This document shows, piece by piece, positions 16,745 to 25,508 of a stretch of DNA of 64,000 nucleotides (the first letter of the stretch is position 1; each line of letters opens with the position of its first letter). The translations under genes were made by a program, and so were the position numbers. This stretch comes from G963663775 sp963663775 (GTDB lineage Bacteria > Bacillota > Clostridia > Oscillospirales > Butyricicoccaceae): contig OY760624.1 of the NCBI GenBank assembly GCA_963663775.1, positions 1,302,001 through 1,366,000 of the forward strand. Reading direction: 5' to 3'. The notes under the pieces were generated by a model. The model was not told the origin of the DNA. It made no database searches and saw only the letters and a program-made list of their open reading frames with translations.

Positions 16745-18169
16745 ATGAAGGACAAGAAGTTTGAACGCGTCCTCGGCAAAGCCGATATTTTTGCCTTGGC
16801 GTTTGGTGCGATGATTGGTTGGGGCTGGGTTATCTTAGCCGGCAACTGGATTCAGCAGGCGGGTACGTTGGGCGCAATGATTGCATTTGTGCTGGGCGGC
16901 CTGATGGTTGTTTTTGTTGGCTTGACCTATGCGGAATTGACCTCTGCTATGCCGGAATGCGGCGGTGAACATGTGTTCTCCCACCGTGCGTTGGGTGCAA
17001 ACGGCTCATTTGTCTGTACATGGGCCATTATTTTAGGATATATCGGCGTGGTTGCGTTTGAGGCGTGCTCTCTGCCGAACGTGGTGGAATATATTGCACC
17101 CGGCTTCCTGCAGGGCTATATGTACTCCATAGCAGGCTTTGATGTGTATGGCTCTTGGGTTGCGCTTGGTGTTGTGGCTTCGATTCTGATTACAGTTGTC
17201 AACTTTTTCGGTGTCAAGAGCGCAGCATTCCTGCAGGGTGTTTTAACCGTTGGTATCGCAGCCATTGGCATTGCGATGATGTTCGGTTCGGGTGCTTCTG
17301 GCAGCATTGAAAATGCACAGCCGCTGTTTTACGGCGAAAAGAGTGCACTGGGCGGCATTCTTGCGGTTGCAACCATGACCCCGTTTATGTTCGTTGGATT
17401 CGACGTGATTCCGCAGGCAGCAGAAGAAATCAATGTACCGTTTCAGAAAATCGGTAAAATTATGATTTCCTCTATTGTAACTGCCGTGATTTGGTATATT
17501 ATGATTATTGCAGCCGTTGCATATGTTCTGCCTAAGGAAGCAATGGCAGGCTCTACGCTGGTGGTTGCAGATGCGATGAAGGCAGCTTTCCATGGCAGCG
17601 ATTTGGCAGCAAAGATTCTCATCATTGCAGGTATGGCTGGCATCGTTTCCAGCTGGAACGCATTCTTCATCGGCGGCAGCCGTGCCATCTTTGCATTGGC
17701 AGAATCACAGATGCTGCCGGCATGCTTTGCAAAGCTGCATCCGAAGTATAAGACCCCGACCAACGCAATTCTGCTCGTGGGCGTTTGTTCTTGTTTGGCA
17801 CCGTTCTTCGGCAGAAAAATGATGGTTTGGCTGGTTGACGCAGGCAGCTTTGCTGTGGTTGTGGCATACATGCTGGTTTGTATTTCCTACATGATTCTGC
17901 GCAAGAGAGAGCCGGAAATGAAGCGTCCGTACAGCGTAAAGAACTGGAAGTTCGTTGGCACCATGGCAATCCTGCTGACCGTTATGATGGCGGCGTTGTA
18001 TGTTCTGCCGGGCTTCTCCTCTGCACTGGTTCCGCAGGAATGGGGCATCGTGGGTGCTTGGGCACTGTTGGGTGTTATCTTCTACTTCTATGCAAAGAGC
18101 AAGTATCCGGCATTTGGACACCATGAAATCCGTGAGCACGAAGACGTTGTGCACACGCCATCTACCTAA
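16745..18169 (+). CDS. APC superfamily amino acid permease
   Basis: 474 residues with about 12 membrane segments. The first, FALAFGAMIGWGWVILAG, carries the G-A-M-I-G-W-G motif of APC transporters that binds the amino acid backbone. ATG 16745 is chosen because AGGAG ends nine bases earlier. It is likely an amino acid or GABA/proton symporter or exchanger feeding the two aminotransferases downstream. The specific substrate is unknown. Confidence 0.9.
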   Translation: MKDKKFERVLGKADIFALAFGAMIGWGWVILAGNWIQQAGTLGAMIAFVLGGLMVVFVGLTYAELTSAMPECGGEHVFSHRALGANGSFVCTWAIILGYIGVVAFEACSLPNVVEYIAPGFLQGYMYSIAGFDVYGSWVALGVVASILITVVNFFGVKSAAFLQGVLTVGIAAIGIAMMFGSGASGSIENAQPLFYGEKSALGGILAVATMTPFMFVGFDVIPQAAEEINVPFQKIGKIMISSIVTAVIWYIMIIAAVAYVLPKEAMAGSTLVVADAMKAAFHGSDLAAKILIIAGMAGIVSSWNAFFIGGSRAIFALAESQMLPACFAKLHPKYKTPTNAILLVGVCSCLAPFFGRKMMVWLVDAGSFAVVVAYMLVCISYMILRKREPEMKRPYSVKNWKFVGTMAILLTVMMAALYVLPGFSSALVPQEWGIVGAWALLGVIFYFYAKSKYPAFGHHEIREHEDVVHTPST

Positions 18170-18211
18170 GAACCTTTATTGTAGTTGACCGTTTCGTTTA
18201 AGAGTGAAAGC

Positions 18212-18244
18212 TGTCGGCACTCTGCACACGGCAGAGTGCCGACA
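18212..18244. other. Intergenic hairpin between permease and aminotransferase
   Basis: TGTCGGCACTCTGC and GCAGAGTGCCGACA form a perfect 14-base stem without a T tract, just before the aminotransferase ribosome site. It is likely an RNA processing or stability element. Confidence 0.7.
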
Positions 18245-18266
18245 AAATATGTAAGGAGAGATTCGT

Positions 18267-19619
18267 ATGTTAAGAGAAGCATTGCCCAAGGTTATCACAG
18301 ATACCCTGCCGGGTCCCAAATCCCAAGAGATGATTGCACAGCGTGCAGAAGCAACCCCAAGCCCGATTCGCTGCATTTATCCGGTTGTTATCAAGCGTGG
18401 GGAAGGTGCCATGATTGAAGACCTGGACGGTAACTACATCATGGACTGGGCAGGCGGCGTTGGTGTTTTGAACATCGGCTTTAGCCAGCCGGAGGTGATT
18501 GAGGCAGTCAAGGAACAGGCAGAACTGTATTTCCATGGCATGTTCAACATCGTTACCCATCCAGGCTATGTCAAGCTGGCGCAAAAGCTCAATGCCATCG
18601 TTCCAGTGGCAGGTGACCACATCAAGACCTATTTCGCAAACAGCGGTGCAGAAGCGGATGAAAATGCCGTGAAGCTGGCAAGAGCGTTCACTAAGCGTCC
18701 GAATATCATCGTATTTTCCGGTGCATTCCACGGCAGAACCCTGCTGACCATGGCAATGACTGCGAAGAAAGCATATGCAAACGGCCTCGGGCCCTTCCCG
18801 GACGGCGTATATCGTGCGGAATATCCGTACACCTACCGTGCACCGGAAGGCATGCCGGAAGAGAAGCTCGTTGAATATTATGTCAAGAGCATTTACAAAA
18901 CCTTTGATGAGGCGACACCGGCAGAGCATGTTGCTGCTATGATTATCGAACCGCTGCAGGGTGAAGGCGGCTTCATTCCGGCACCGATTGCATGGGTGAA
19001 GGCAGTGCGCCAGATTTGTGACGAAAAGGGCATCTTGATGATTGCGGACGAAGTCCAGACCGGTTTCTGCCGTACCGGACGTATGTTTGCATCTGAATAT
19101 TGGAAGGACGCAGGTGTGCAGCCGGACATTTTGACCGGTGCAAAGTCCATTGCAGCAGGTCTGCCCATCAGCTTTATTTCTGCACGTCAGGAAATTATGG
19201 ATGCGCCGAAGCCGGGCACCATCGGCGGCACCTACTGCGGCAATCCGCTGGCGTGTGCAGCGGCACTCAAGACCATCGAGGTCATGGAGCGTGACAATTT
19301 TGCGGCACGTTCACAGGAAATCGGCAAAAAGGTCATGGAACGCTATCAGTCTTGGAAGGACAAGTATGACGTGGTTGGCGATTTCCGTGGCTTAGGCGGC
19401 ATGATTGGTATTGAATTCGTCACCGATAAGGCATCCAAGACCCCAAATGCAGAATTGGTCAACAAGGTCATCAGCTATGCAATGCAGCAGGGTCTGATTA
19501 TCGAAAATGCAGGCTTGTATGGCAATGTCATTCGTTTCTTGGCGCCGCTGGTCATCACTGATGCACAGCTGGAACGCGGCTTGGATATTTTTGAAGAAGC
19601 AATCAAGGCAAACATCTAA
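18267..19619 (+). CDS. Class III aminotransferase (4-aminobutyrate aminotransferase-like)
   Basis: 450 residues, the length of GabT-type enzymes. Key features are NSGAEADENAVKLAR (PLP phosphate region, about residue 117), SGAFHGRT, IIEPLQGEGG, IADEVQTGFCRTG, and the PLP Lys in ILTGAKSIAAGLP (about residue 295). It would transfer the terminal amino group of an omega-amino acid such as GABA to 2-oxoglutarate. The permease and dehydrogenase upstream support an omega-amino-acid fermentation unit. Confidence 0.9.
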   Translation: MLREALPKVITDTLPGPKSQEMIAQRAEATPSPIRCIYPVVIKRGEGAMIEDLDGNYIMDWAGGVGVLNIGFSQPEVIEAVKEQAELYFHGMFNIVTHPGYVKLAQKLNAIVPVAGDHIKTYFANSGAEADENAVKLARAFTKRPNIIVFSGAFHGRTLLTMAMTAKKAYANGLGPFPDGVYRAEYPYTYRAPEGMPEEKLVEYYVKSIYKTFDEATPAEHVAAMIIEPLQGEGGFIPAPIAWVKAVRQICDEKGILMIADEVQTGFCRTGRMFASEYWKDAGVQPDILTGAKSIAAGLPISFISARQEIMDAPKPGTIGGTYCGNPLACAAALKTIEVMERDNFAARSQEIGKKVMERYQSWKDKYDVVGDFRGLGGMIGIEFVTDKASKTPNAELVNKVISYAMQQGLIIENAGLYGNVIRFLAPLVITDAQLERGLDIFEEAIKANI

Positions 19620-19652
19620 ACAGACTTTTTATATAGTAAGGGAGATGCGGTC

Positions 19653-20870
19653 ATGAAACTTGCAGATACAGGACTCAGCGCAGCAGAACTCAAAGAAATC
19701 GTCAAAACCTACATGATTGATACCTATGAGCGGTATGATTTTGTGGCAGACCATGCCGATGGCATGTACTTATATGACGAAGCGGGCAACGAATATTTGG
19801 ATTTCTATGGTGGCATTGCGGTGAACAATGCTGGAAATCGCAATGAGCGTGTGGTTGCGGCGGTGAAGGAGCAGTTGGATGATATTATCCACACCTTCAA
19901 CTATCCATATACCATTCCGCAGGCGTTGCTGGCAAAGCGGATTTGCGATACCATTGGCATGGATAAGATTTTCTATCAGTCCACTGGTACGGAAGCCAAC
20001 GAGGCCATGATTAAAATGGCACGTAAATACGGCACAGACCGCTATGGTGCGCACAAGTATCACATTGTCACGGCAAAGAAGAGTTTTCATGGCCGCACCT
20101 ATGGTGCGATGAGTGCGACCGGTCAGCCGGACAACGCATGCCAGCTGGGATATAAGCCTGTGCTTCCGGGCTTTACCTATGCGGATTTCAATGATTTGCA
20201 GTCCTTCCGGGATGCAGTAACAGAAGATACCATTGCGATTATGCTGGAGCCTGTGCAGGGCGAAGGCGGCGTGATTCCTGCAACGCAGGAATTCATGACA
20301 GGCATTCGTGCTCTATGTGATGAAAAGGGATTGCTGCTGTTGCTGGATGAAGTGCAGACCGGTTGGTGCAGAACCGGCAAGGTGATGGGCTTCATGCACT
20401 ATGATGTCAAGCCGGACATTGTGTCTATGGCGAAGGCAATGGGCGGCGGCATGCCGATTTCCGCCATCTGTGCAACAAAGGAAGCGGCAGCTGCGTTCGG
20501 TCCCGGTGCACATGGCACGACCTATGGCGGCAACCCTGTGTGCTGTGCCGGTGCGCATGCACAGATTCAAGAGCTTTTGGAACGTGACCTTGCTGGAAAT
20601 GCGGATAAAATGGGCGCTTACTTTATGGAAAAATTGCGCACCCTGCCGCATGTCAAGGAAGTACGCGGCAAAGGTCTTTTGGTTGGTGTGGAATTTGATG
20701 CAGACTATGGTCTGGACATCAAGCACGCATGCCTCGACCGCCGCTTGCTGGTGACACTCATCGGAAAGCGCATCATTCGCATGGTTCCCCCGCTGATTTT
20801 GACCCAAGCCGATTGTGATAAGGCTTATGAGATTCTGCTGGAAGCCGTGACGGAGGCCACAAAGGTATAG
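19653..20870 (+). CDS. Class III aminotransferase (ornithine/acetylornithine type)
   Basis: 405 residues. It has FYQSTGTEANEAMIKMAR, HGRTYGAMSATG, MLEPVQGEGGV, LLDEVQTGWCRTG and the PLP Lys in IVSMAKAMGGGMP (about residue 263). Shorter than its neighbour, it resembles acetylornithine/ornithine aminotransferases. It is 33 bases downstream of the GabT-like gene with an intact ribosome site, so both are probably co-expressed and act on different omega-amino donors. Confidence 0.88.
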   Translation: MKLADTGLSAAELKEIVKTYMIDTYERYDFVADHADGMYLYDEAGNEYLDFYGGIAVNNAGNRNERVVAAVKEQLDDIIHTFNYPYTIPQALLAKRICDTIGMDKIFYQSTGTEANEAMIKMARKYGTDRYGAHKYHIVTAKKSFHGRTYGAMSATGQPDNACQLGYKPVLPGFTYADFNDLQSFRDAVTEDTIAIMLEPVQGEGGVIPATQEFMTGIRALCDEKGLLLLLDEVQTGWCRTGKVMGFMHYDVKPDIVSMAKAMGGGMPISAICATKEAAAAFGPGAHGTTYGGNPVCCAGAHAQIQELLERDLAGNADKMGAYFMEKLRTLPHVKEVRGKGLLVGVEFDADYGLDIKHACLDRRLLVTLIGKRIIRMVPPLILTQADCDKAYEILLEAVTEATKV

Positions 20871-20913
20871 TTTTCCGCTGTTTAGCACCCCCATTTGTAA
20901 AATGACGAGCATC

Positions 20914-20963
20914 AAACGAGTGCTCCATCGTAGGAACAGAATGCGATGGGGCACTCGTTTTTT
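20914..20963 (+). terminator. Terminator of the aminotransferase operon
   Basis: AAACGAGTGCTCCATCG and CGATGGGGCACTCGTTT pair almost perfectly, followed by six T. Its sequence, including the loop, resembles the hairpin at 42488. Confidence 0.88.
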
Positions 20964-20996
20964 CATGACAGCGGTTTACCGCTTTTTGCATTGTGC

Positions 20997-21025
20997 TTGA
21001 CAAGCGCACGGCGATATACTACACT
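20997..21025 (+). promoter_or_regulatory. Promoter of the Lrp-type regulator gene
   Basis: TTGACA and TACACT are spaced by 17 bases. Confidence 0.65.
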
Positions 21026-21083
21026 TTCACTCAGTCATTGATACATCAGCATGGAGAATAAAGAAAAAAAGGGGAGAAAACCC

Positions 21084-21536
21084 ATGGATGAAATGAATTA
21101 TAAAATCTTACAGTGTTTAAAAGCCAATGCCAGAGCGAAAGCATCTGCCATCAGCAAGGAAGTGCACTTGTCGGTTTCGGCAGTACTGGAGAGAATTCAT
21201 AAGATGGAGGCAAATGGAATCATCCGAAATTATACGATTGTGGTAGATGAAACAAAGCTGGGGAATCATACGAGTGCGCTGATGGAAGTTAGCCTTGACC
21301 ATCCCAAATATTATGATTGTTTCACAGATGCCGTCCAAAACAACAAGAACATTGTGTCGTGTTATTACTTAACGGGGGATTTTGATTTTATGCTGCAAAT
21401 CGTGTGCAAGTCCTCCAAGCATTTGGAGCAGATTCACCGCACGATAAAAAGTCTGGAAGGGGTATCCGGAACGAAGACATATTTTATCCTAAAGGATGTA
21501 AAAAACGGGGAGCTGGAGGAAAATGAGTTTGAATGA
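21084..21536 (+). CDS. Lrp/AsnC family transcriptional regulator
   Basis: 150 residues: an N-terminal HTH (about 5-60: ILQCLKANARAKASAISKEV, then SVSAVLERIHKMEANGII) and a C-terminal RAM ligand-binding domain (about 70-140) as in Lrp. Such proteins sense amino acids. It is placed between the aminotransferase operon and the D-amino-acid operon, so either or both are likely targets. ATG 21084 is preceded by GGGGAG. Confidence 0.9.
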   Translation: MDEMNYKILQCLKANARAKASAISKEVHLSVSAVLERIHKMEANGIIRNYTIVVDETKLGNHTSALMEVSLDHPKYYDCFTDAVQNNKNIVSCYYLTGDFDFMLQIVCKSSKHLEQIHRTIKSLEGVSGTKTYFILKDVKNGELEENEFE

Positions 21537-21684
21537 TGCAAAAGAAAAATTTACGGCACAATAGATAAAAACAGAAAATTTTTCTGCGTGTTCTGATAAG
21601 ATAAAAAAGTTTTGGCGTAATTCCTAAAAATCTTGAAAAATATAAAATTATCATATAATATACGTATAAACAAAGAAAAGAAAC

Positions 21685-21749
21685 AAAATCATATATTTTT
21701 AGACAAAGAAGTCGAAGGGTTTTATTGTCTAAAAGTATGTGATTTTTTT
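21685..21749 (+). ncRNA. Long-stem leader hairpin with conserved GTCGAAGG loop (copy 1)
   Basis: Bases 21685-21706 pair with 21725-21746 over 22 consecutive pairs (two G-T), closing an 18-base loop that contains GAAGTCGAAGG. Seven T follow, so it is an intrinsic terminator in the leader of the D-amino-acid operon. Copy 2 at 30268 has a different stem but the same loop and top of stem. Confidence 0.75.
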
Positions 21750-21781
21750 GTTTGCAGGAAAAATGTTTAGGAGGAATCGTT

Positions 21782-22633
21782 GTGGAAAATTTAGGATATT
21801 ACAACGGAGAGTATGATGTAATCGAAAATATGAAGGTGCCGATGAACGACCGTGTCTGCTATTTTGGAGATGGTGTTTATGACGCAACATACAGCAGAAA
21901 TCACAAGATTTTTGCACTGGATGAACATATCGACCGCTTCTTCAACAGTGCAGGATTGCTGAAAATTAAGATTCCCCACACCAAGGAGGAACTCAAGGAA
22001 ATTCTGCAGGATATGGTGCGCAAAGTGGATTGCGGCGAGCAGTTTGTATACTGGCAGGTTACGCGCGGCACGGGCATGCGCAATCATGCGTTTCCAGATG
22101 AAACGGTCAAGGCAAATCTTTGGATTACGCTCAAGCCCGCAACCATCAAGGACATGGCACAAAAGCACAAATTGATTACGCTGGAAGATACCAGATTCCT
22201 ACATTGCAACATCAAGACGCTGAACCTGCTGCCAAGCGTCATCGCCGCACAGAAGACCGAAGAAGCAGGCTGTCAGGAAGCGGTGTTCCATCGTGCAGGA
22301 CGTGTCACAGAATGTGCACACAGCAACGTGTCCATCCTGAAAGACGGCATCTTTCAAACAGCACCCACCGACAATCTCATCCTGCCGGGCATCGCACGAG
22401 CGCATCTCATCAAAATGTGCAAAAAATTCGGCATTCCGGTCAATGAAACACCGTTTACGATTCGAGAAATGATGGAAGCCGATGAGGTCATCGTCACAAG
22501 CTCCGGACAATTCTGCATGGCGGCGTGTGAAATCGACGGCAAGCCGGTCGGCGGCAAAGCGAGCGAGCTGGTGCAGAAGCTGCAGGATGCGCTGCTGCAG
22601 GAATATTATGAAGAAACCGATGTAAATGCATGA
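21782..22633 (+). CDS. dat: D-amino-acid (D-alanine) aminotransferase, class IV
   Basis: 283 residues of PLP fold type IV. It opens YYNGEY...VCYFGDGVYDA, has VYWQVTRGTGMRNHAFP (the Dat-type substrate loop with R-G-x-x-x-R-x-H) and the catalytic Lys in HCNIKTLNLLPS (about residue 144). The reaction is D-alanine + 2-oxoglutarate to pyruvate + D-glutamate. GTG 21782 is chosen because GGAGG ends seven bases before it. It heads an operon in which the following two genes should consume D-glutamate. Confidence 0.92.
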   Translation: MENLGYYNGEYDVIENMKVPMNDRVCYFGDGVYDATYSRNHKIFALDEHIDRFFNSAGLLKIKIPHTKEELKEILQDMVRKVDCGEQFVYWQVTRGTGMRNHAFPDETVKANLWITLKPATIKDMAQKHKLITLEDTRFLHCNIKTLNLLPSVIAAQKTEEAGCQEAVFHRAGRVTECAHSNVSILKDGIFQTAPTDNLILPGIARAHLIKMCKKFGIPVNETPFTIREMMEADEVIVTSSGQFCMAACEIDGKPVGGKASELVQKLQDALLQEYYEETDVNA

Positions 22634-22661
22634 TTGACATCACGTGACGGAGGGGTATCCT

Positions 22662-23762
22662 ATGGACCAAAAACAATTGACCATCTTGAATGTGGGAGAA
22701 AACTTGGACAGCTTGATGAACTTAGACCCCAGAGGATATGGAGTCTGCAGAATTTTATACAGTGCATCCCGTGCGCATACAGGAGAGCCGTTGACCACCA
22801 ACAGCGCCAAAAAGCTGGTAGAAACGGTCAAAGAAGGCGATTTTGTTTATATTATGACAGGCTTTGTGCTGCTTCCGTTTAAAAAGGCGGAAATGGACGG
22901 CATTGTCAGCTCCCTGCTGCTGGCAAGAGCCCTTATCAAAGGGTTTGGGGCAAAACCCGTCATCGTTTGTCCGGAGGACTGCATGGAAGCGGTGAAAAAC
23001 TTAGCCTATGTCATGGGCGTACATTTTCAGCCGGATATCGAAAGCTTGAGAGAACAGCCGCTGTCCCTCACAGCAGTGGCATTTACCAAGGATGCCGCAC
23101 AAGCAGAGGCACAAAGTGATGATTTGCTGGCGCAGGCAATGCCAAGCGCAGTTGTCAGCATTGAGTGCCCCGGTGCAAATGCCTTTGGCGAATATCATAA
23201 TGCAATCGGCTTGAATGTCAGCGCATTGGAAGCAAAGCAGGATATTTTGTTTGAAAAGCTACAGAAAAAAGGCGTGCTGAACATCGCCATCGGTGATTTG
23301 GGGAATGAAATCGGCATGGGCACGATGAAAGCGCATCTGGAAGAATTCATTCCCTATGCGGCAAAGGGCAGCTGCAGCTGCGGATGCAAGGGCGGCATTT
23401 TGGCAAAGACCGCAGCAGACCATATCATCACGGCGACCGTTTCCGATTGGGGCTGTTATGGTTTGATTGCCGCACTGGCCTATCTGAAAAAAGATTTGAA
23501 CATCATGCACACTAAGGAAATGGAAGAAGAAGCATTGGTGACGGCATCCAGAAGCGGCATGATTGATATGTACGGTGATTTGATTCCGGCAGTGGACGGA
23601 TTTGGCGTGCCGATGAATTGCTCCATTGTCAACTTGATGCGGGAAACCATCCGATCTGCAATGGGTCTGGAAGAAAAATGTGCGACTTGGTTTGAAAAAG
23701 TACTCGAACTTGGATTCTATGGCGAAGAAGCCGAAGAAGCTTGTATCAAGCAGATTGTATAA
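22662..23762 (+). CDS. D-glutamate cyclase-like protein, DUF4392 part
   Basis: 366 residues of the DUF4392 family, the C-terminal domain of mammalian D-glutamate cyclase (DGLUCY). Notable stretches are GDFVYIMTGFVLLPF (residues 60-75), the conserved SIECPGANAFGEYHN, IAIGDLGNEIGMG, a Cys cluster SCSCGCKGG, and a late DWGCYGLIAAL. Predicted to form 5-oxo-D-proline from D-glutamate together with the DUF1445 protein that follows. GGAGGGG precedes ATG 22662. Confidence 0.85.
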   Translation: MDQKQLTILNVGENLDSLMNLDPRGYGVCRILYSASRAHTGEPLTTNSAKKLVETVKEGDFVYIMTGFVLLPFKKAEMDGIVSSLLLARALIKGFGAKPVIVCPEDCMEAVKNLAYVMGVHFQPDIESLREQPLSLTAVAFTKDAAQAEAQSDDLLAQAMPSAVVSIECPGANAFGEYHNAIGLNVSALEAKQDILFEKLQKKGVLNIAIGDLGNEIGMGTMKAHLEEFIPYAAKGSCSCGCKGGILAKTAADHIITATVSDWGCYGLIAALAYLKKDLNIMHTKEMEEEALVTASRSGMIDMYGDLIPAVDGFGVPMNCSIVNLMRETIRSAMGLEEKCATWFEKVLELGFYGEEAEEACIKQIV

Positions 23763-23850
23763 CCGAACGTGCGGGAACGAAGGGCATGTGCTCAATGGGG
23801 AGACAAGCCGTTTGTGTGTTCGTGCAGCAGGATAGAAAACGGTACTTAGC

Positions 23851-23888
23851 CTGTTGGCAGACCCAACGTGTGTGTCGTCTGCCAACAG
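23851..23888. other. Intra-operon hairpin
   Basis: CTGTTGGCAGA and TCTGCCAACAG form a perfect 11-base stem in the 154-base gap between the two cyclase genes. There is no T tract, so it is more likely an RNA stability element than a terminator. Confidence 0.65.
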
Positions 23889-23916
23889 CAATAGATGATA
23901 AAAAAGAGGGATACAT

Positions 23917-24702
23917 ATGGCGGATTCAGCTATGAAACCTTATGAAGTACGAAAATTGATACGGGAAGGCAAAATTACAACGCCAACTGCAGGCATGTGT
24001 CCGGGATATGCGCAGGCGAATTTGGTCATTTTGCCGCAGGAATTGGCATTTGATTTCTTGCTGTTCACGCAGAGAAACCCCAAAGCGTGCCCTGTTTTGG
24101 CGGTCAGCGATGTTGGCGACAAAACACTGCAATATTTGGGCGAAGACATTGACATCACGACGGATATCCCGCAATATAGAGTATATGAGGATGGTGTTCT
24201 CACAAAGGAATGCACGGATGTTGCAGATTTGTGGAGAGAAGACTTTGTAAGCTTTTTGATTGGCTGCAGTTTTTCGTTTGAATCGGAGCTGATAGAGGCG
24301 GGCATTCCCATCCGACATATCGAAGAAAATTGCAATGTCCCCATGTTTATCACGAATATTGACTGTACGCCTGCGGGCATCTTCCACGGAAAAATGGTGG
24401 TCAGCATGCGGCCGCTGGCGCATCAGGATATTGTCAAATCTGTGTTGGTCAGCGGAGAGATGCCAAAGGTGCATGGTGCGCCCATCCATATTGGTGACCC
24501 GTCTGTCATTGGCATTGCAGATATCAGCCGCCCTGATTTTGGGGATGCGGTGACCATCAAAGACGGGGAAGTGCCGGTGTTTTGGCCGTGTGGCGTAACG
24601 CCACAAGCGGTAGTCATGCAGGTGAAGCCCAAAATTGTGATTACACATGCGCCCGGGCATATGCTCATAACAGATGTAAAGAATATCGACTTACAATATT
24701 GA
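23917..24702 (+). CDS. DUF1445 / UPF0317 protein (D-glutamate cyclase partner)
   Basis: 261 residues. The family signature GMCPGYAQANLVILP is near residue 27, then FLLFTQRNPKACPVL, the conserved core FLIGCSFSFESEL, and HIGDP...WPCGVTPQ, HAPGHMLITD. The mammalian D-glutamate cyclase joins this domain and DUF4392 in one chain; here they are adjacent separate genes. Bacterial members are often annotated as putative hydro-lyases. It probably completes the cyclase. Confidence 0.87.
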   Translation: MADSAMKPYEVRKLIREGKITTPTAGMCPGYAQANLVILPQELAFDFLLFTQRNPKACPVLAVSDVGDKTLQYLGEDIDITTDIPQYRVYEDGVLTKECTDVADLWREDFVSFLIGCSFSFESELIEAGIPIRHIEENCNVPMFITNIDCTPAGIFHGKMVVSMRPLAHQDIVKSVLVSGEMPKVHGAPIHIGDPSVIGIADISRPDFGDAVTIKDGEVPVFWPCGVTPQAVVMQVKPKIVITHAPGHMLITDVKNIDLQY

Positions 24703-24737
24703 AATTAGGATAGTATGTGTGTAAGAGTGGTGAAAAA

Positions 24738-25496
24738 ATGTACAAAGTGGATTTAAACTGCGATTTAGGGGAGAGCTTTGGAAACTATAAAATTGGGCAC
24801 GATGCAGAAGTCATCAAGTTGATTTCGTCCGCCAATATTGCCTGTGGATTCCATGCCTCAGACCCGCTGGTGATGGCGAACACGGTGCAGTTGGCACAGA
24901 AAGCCGGTGTTGCGGTGGGTGCCCATCCGGGATTTCCTGACCTTGTGGGGTTTGGACGAAGAAATATGAACGTTTCCTTGCAGGAAGCCAAAGCCATGGT
25001 GCAATACCAAATCGGGGCATTAAATGCATTTTGTACGGCGCAAAATATCAAGATGCAGCATGTTAAGCCGCACGGTGCACTGTATAATATGGCGGCAAAG
25101 GATTTTGATTTAGCACGTGCCATTTGTGAGGGTATCTACGAAATCAATGCAGATTTGATTCTGTTGGGACTGAGCGGAAGCCAACTCGTCGCAGCAGCGA
25201 ACAGTGTTGGACTGCAAGCCGCCAACGAAGTTTTTGCCGACAGAGCCTACAAAGAAGACGGTACGCTGCTGGAACGCAGCAAAGCAGGAGCGGTCATTGC
25301 GGATGAGGATGCAGTCATACAGCGTGTGGTGCGGATGATTACCGAGCATAAGGTGCAAGCGGTCACGGGCATTGACATTCCGATACAGGCAGACTCCATC
25401 TGTGTGCATGGAGATGGCAGCAAAGCGTTGGAATTTGTGAAAAAAATAAGCCGTGCATTTACAAACGAACAGATTCAGATGGAACCGTTGAGATAG
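24738..25496 (+). CDS. pxpA: 5-oxoprolinase subunit A (LamB/YcsF family)
   Basis: 252 residues. The N-terminus YKVDLNCDLGESFGNYKIG and SANIACGFHASDP are the family signature; HPGFPDLVGFGRR and VKPHGALYN follow. PxpA works with PxpB and PxpC to open 5-oxoproline to glutamate using ATP. ATG 24738 is 36 bases after the DUF1445 gene, with GGTG upstream. Placement right after the cyclase genes supports a D-glutamate/pyroglutamate route. Confidence 0.93.
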   Translation: MYKVDLNCDLGESFGNYKIGHDAEVIKLISSANIACGFHASDPLVMANTVQLAQKAGVAVGAHPGFPDLVGFGRRNMNVSLQEAKAMVQYQIGALNAFCTAQNIKMQHVKPHGALYNMAAKDFDLARAICEGIYEINADLILLGLSGSQLVAAANSVGLQAANEVFADRAYKEDGTLLERSKAGAVIADEDAVIQRVVRMITEHKVQAVTGIDIPIQADSICVHGDGSKALEFVKKISRAFTNEQIQMEPLR

Positions 25497-25508
25497 GGTA
25501 GTGGTGGT

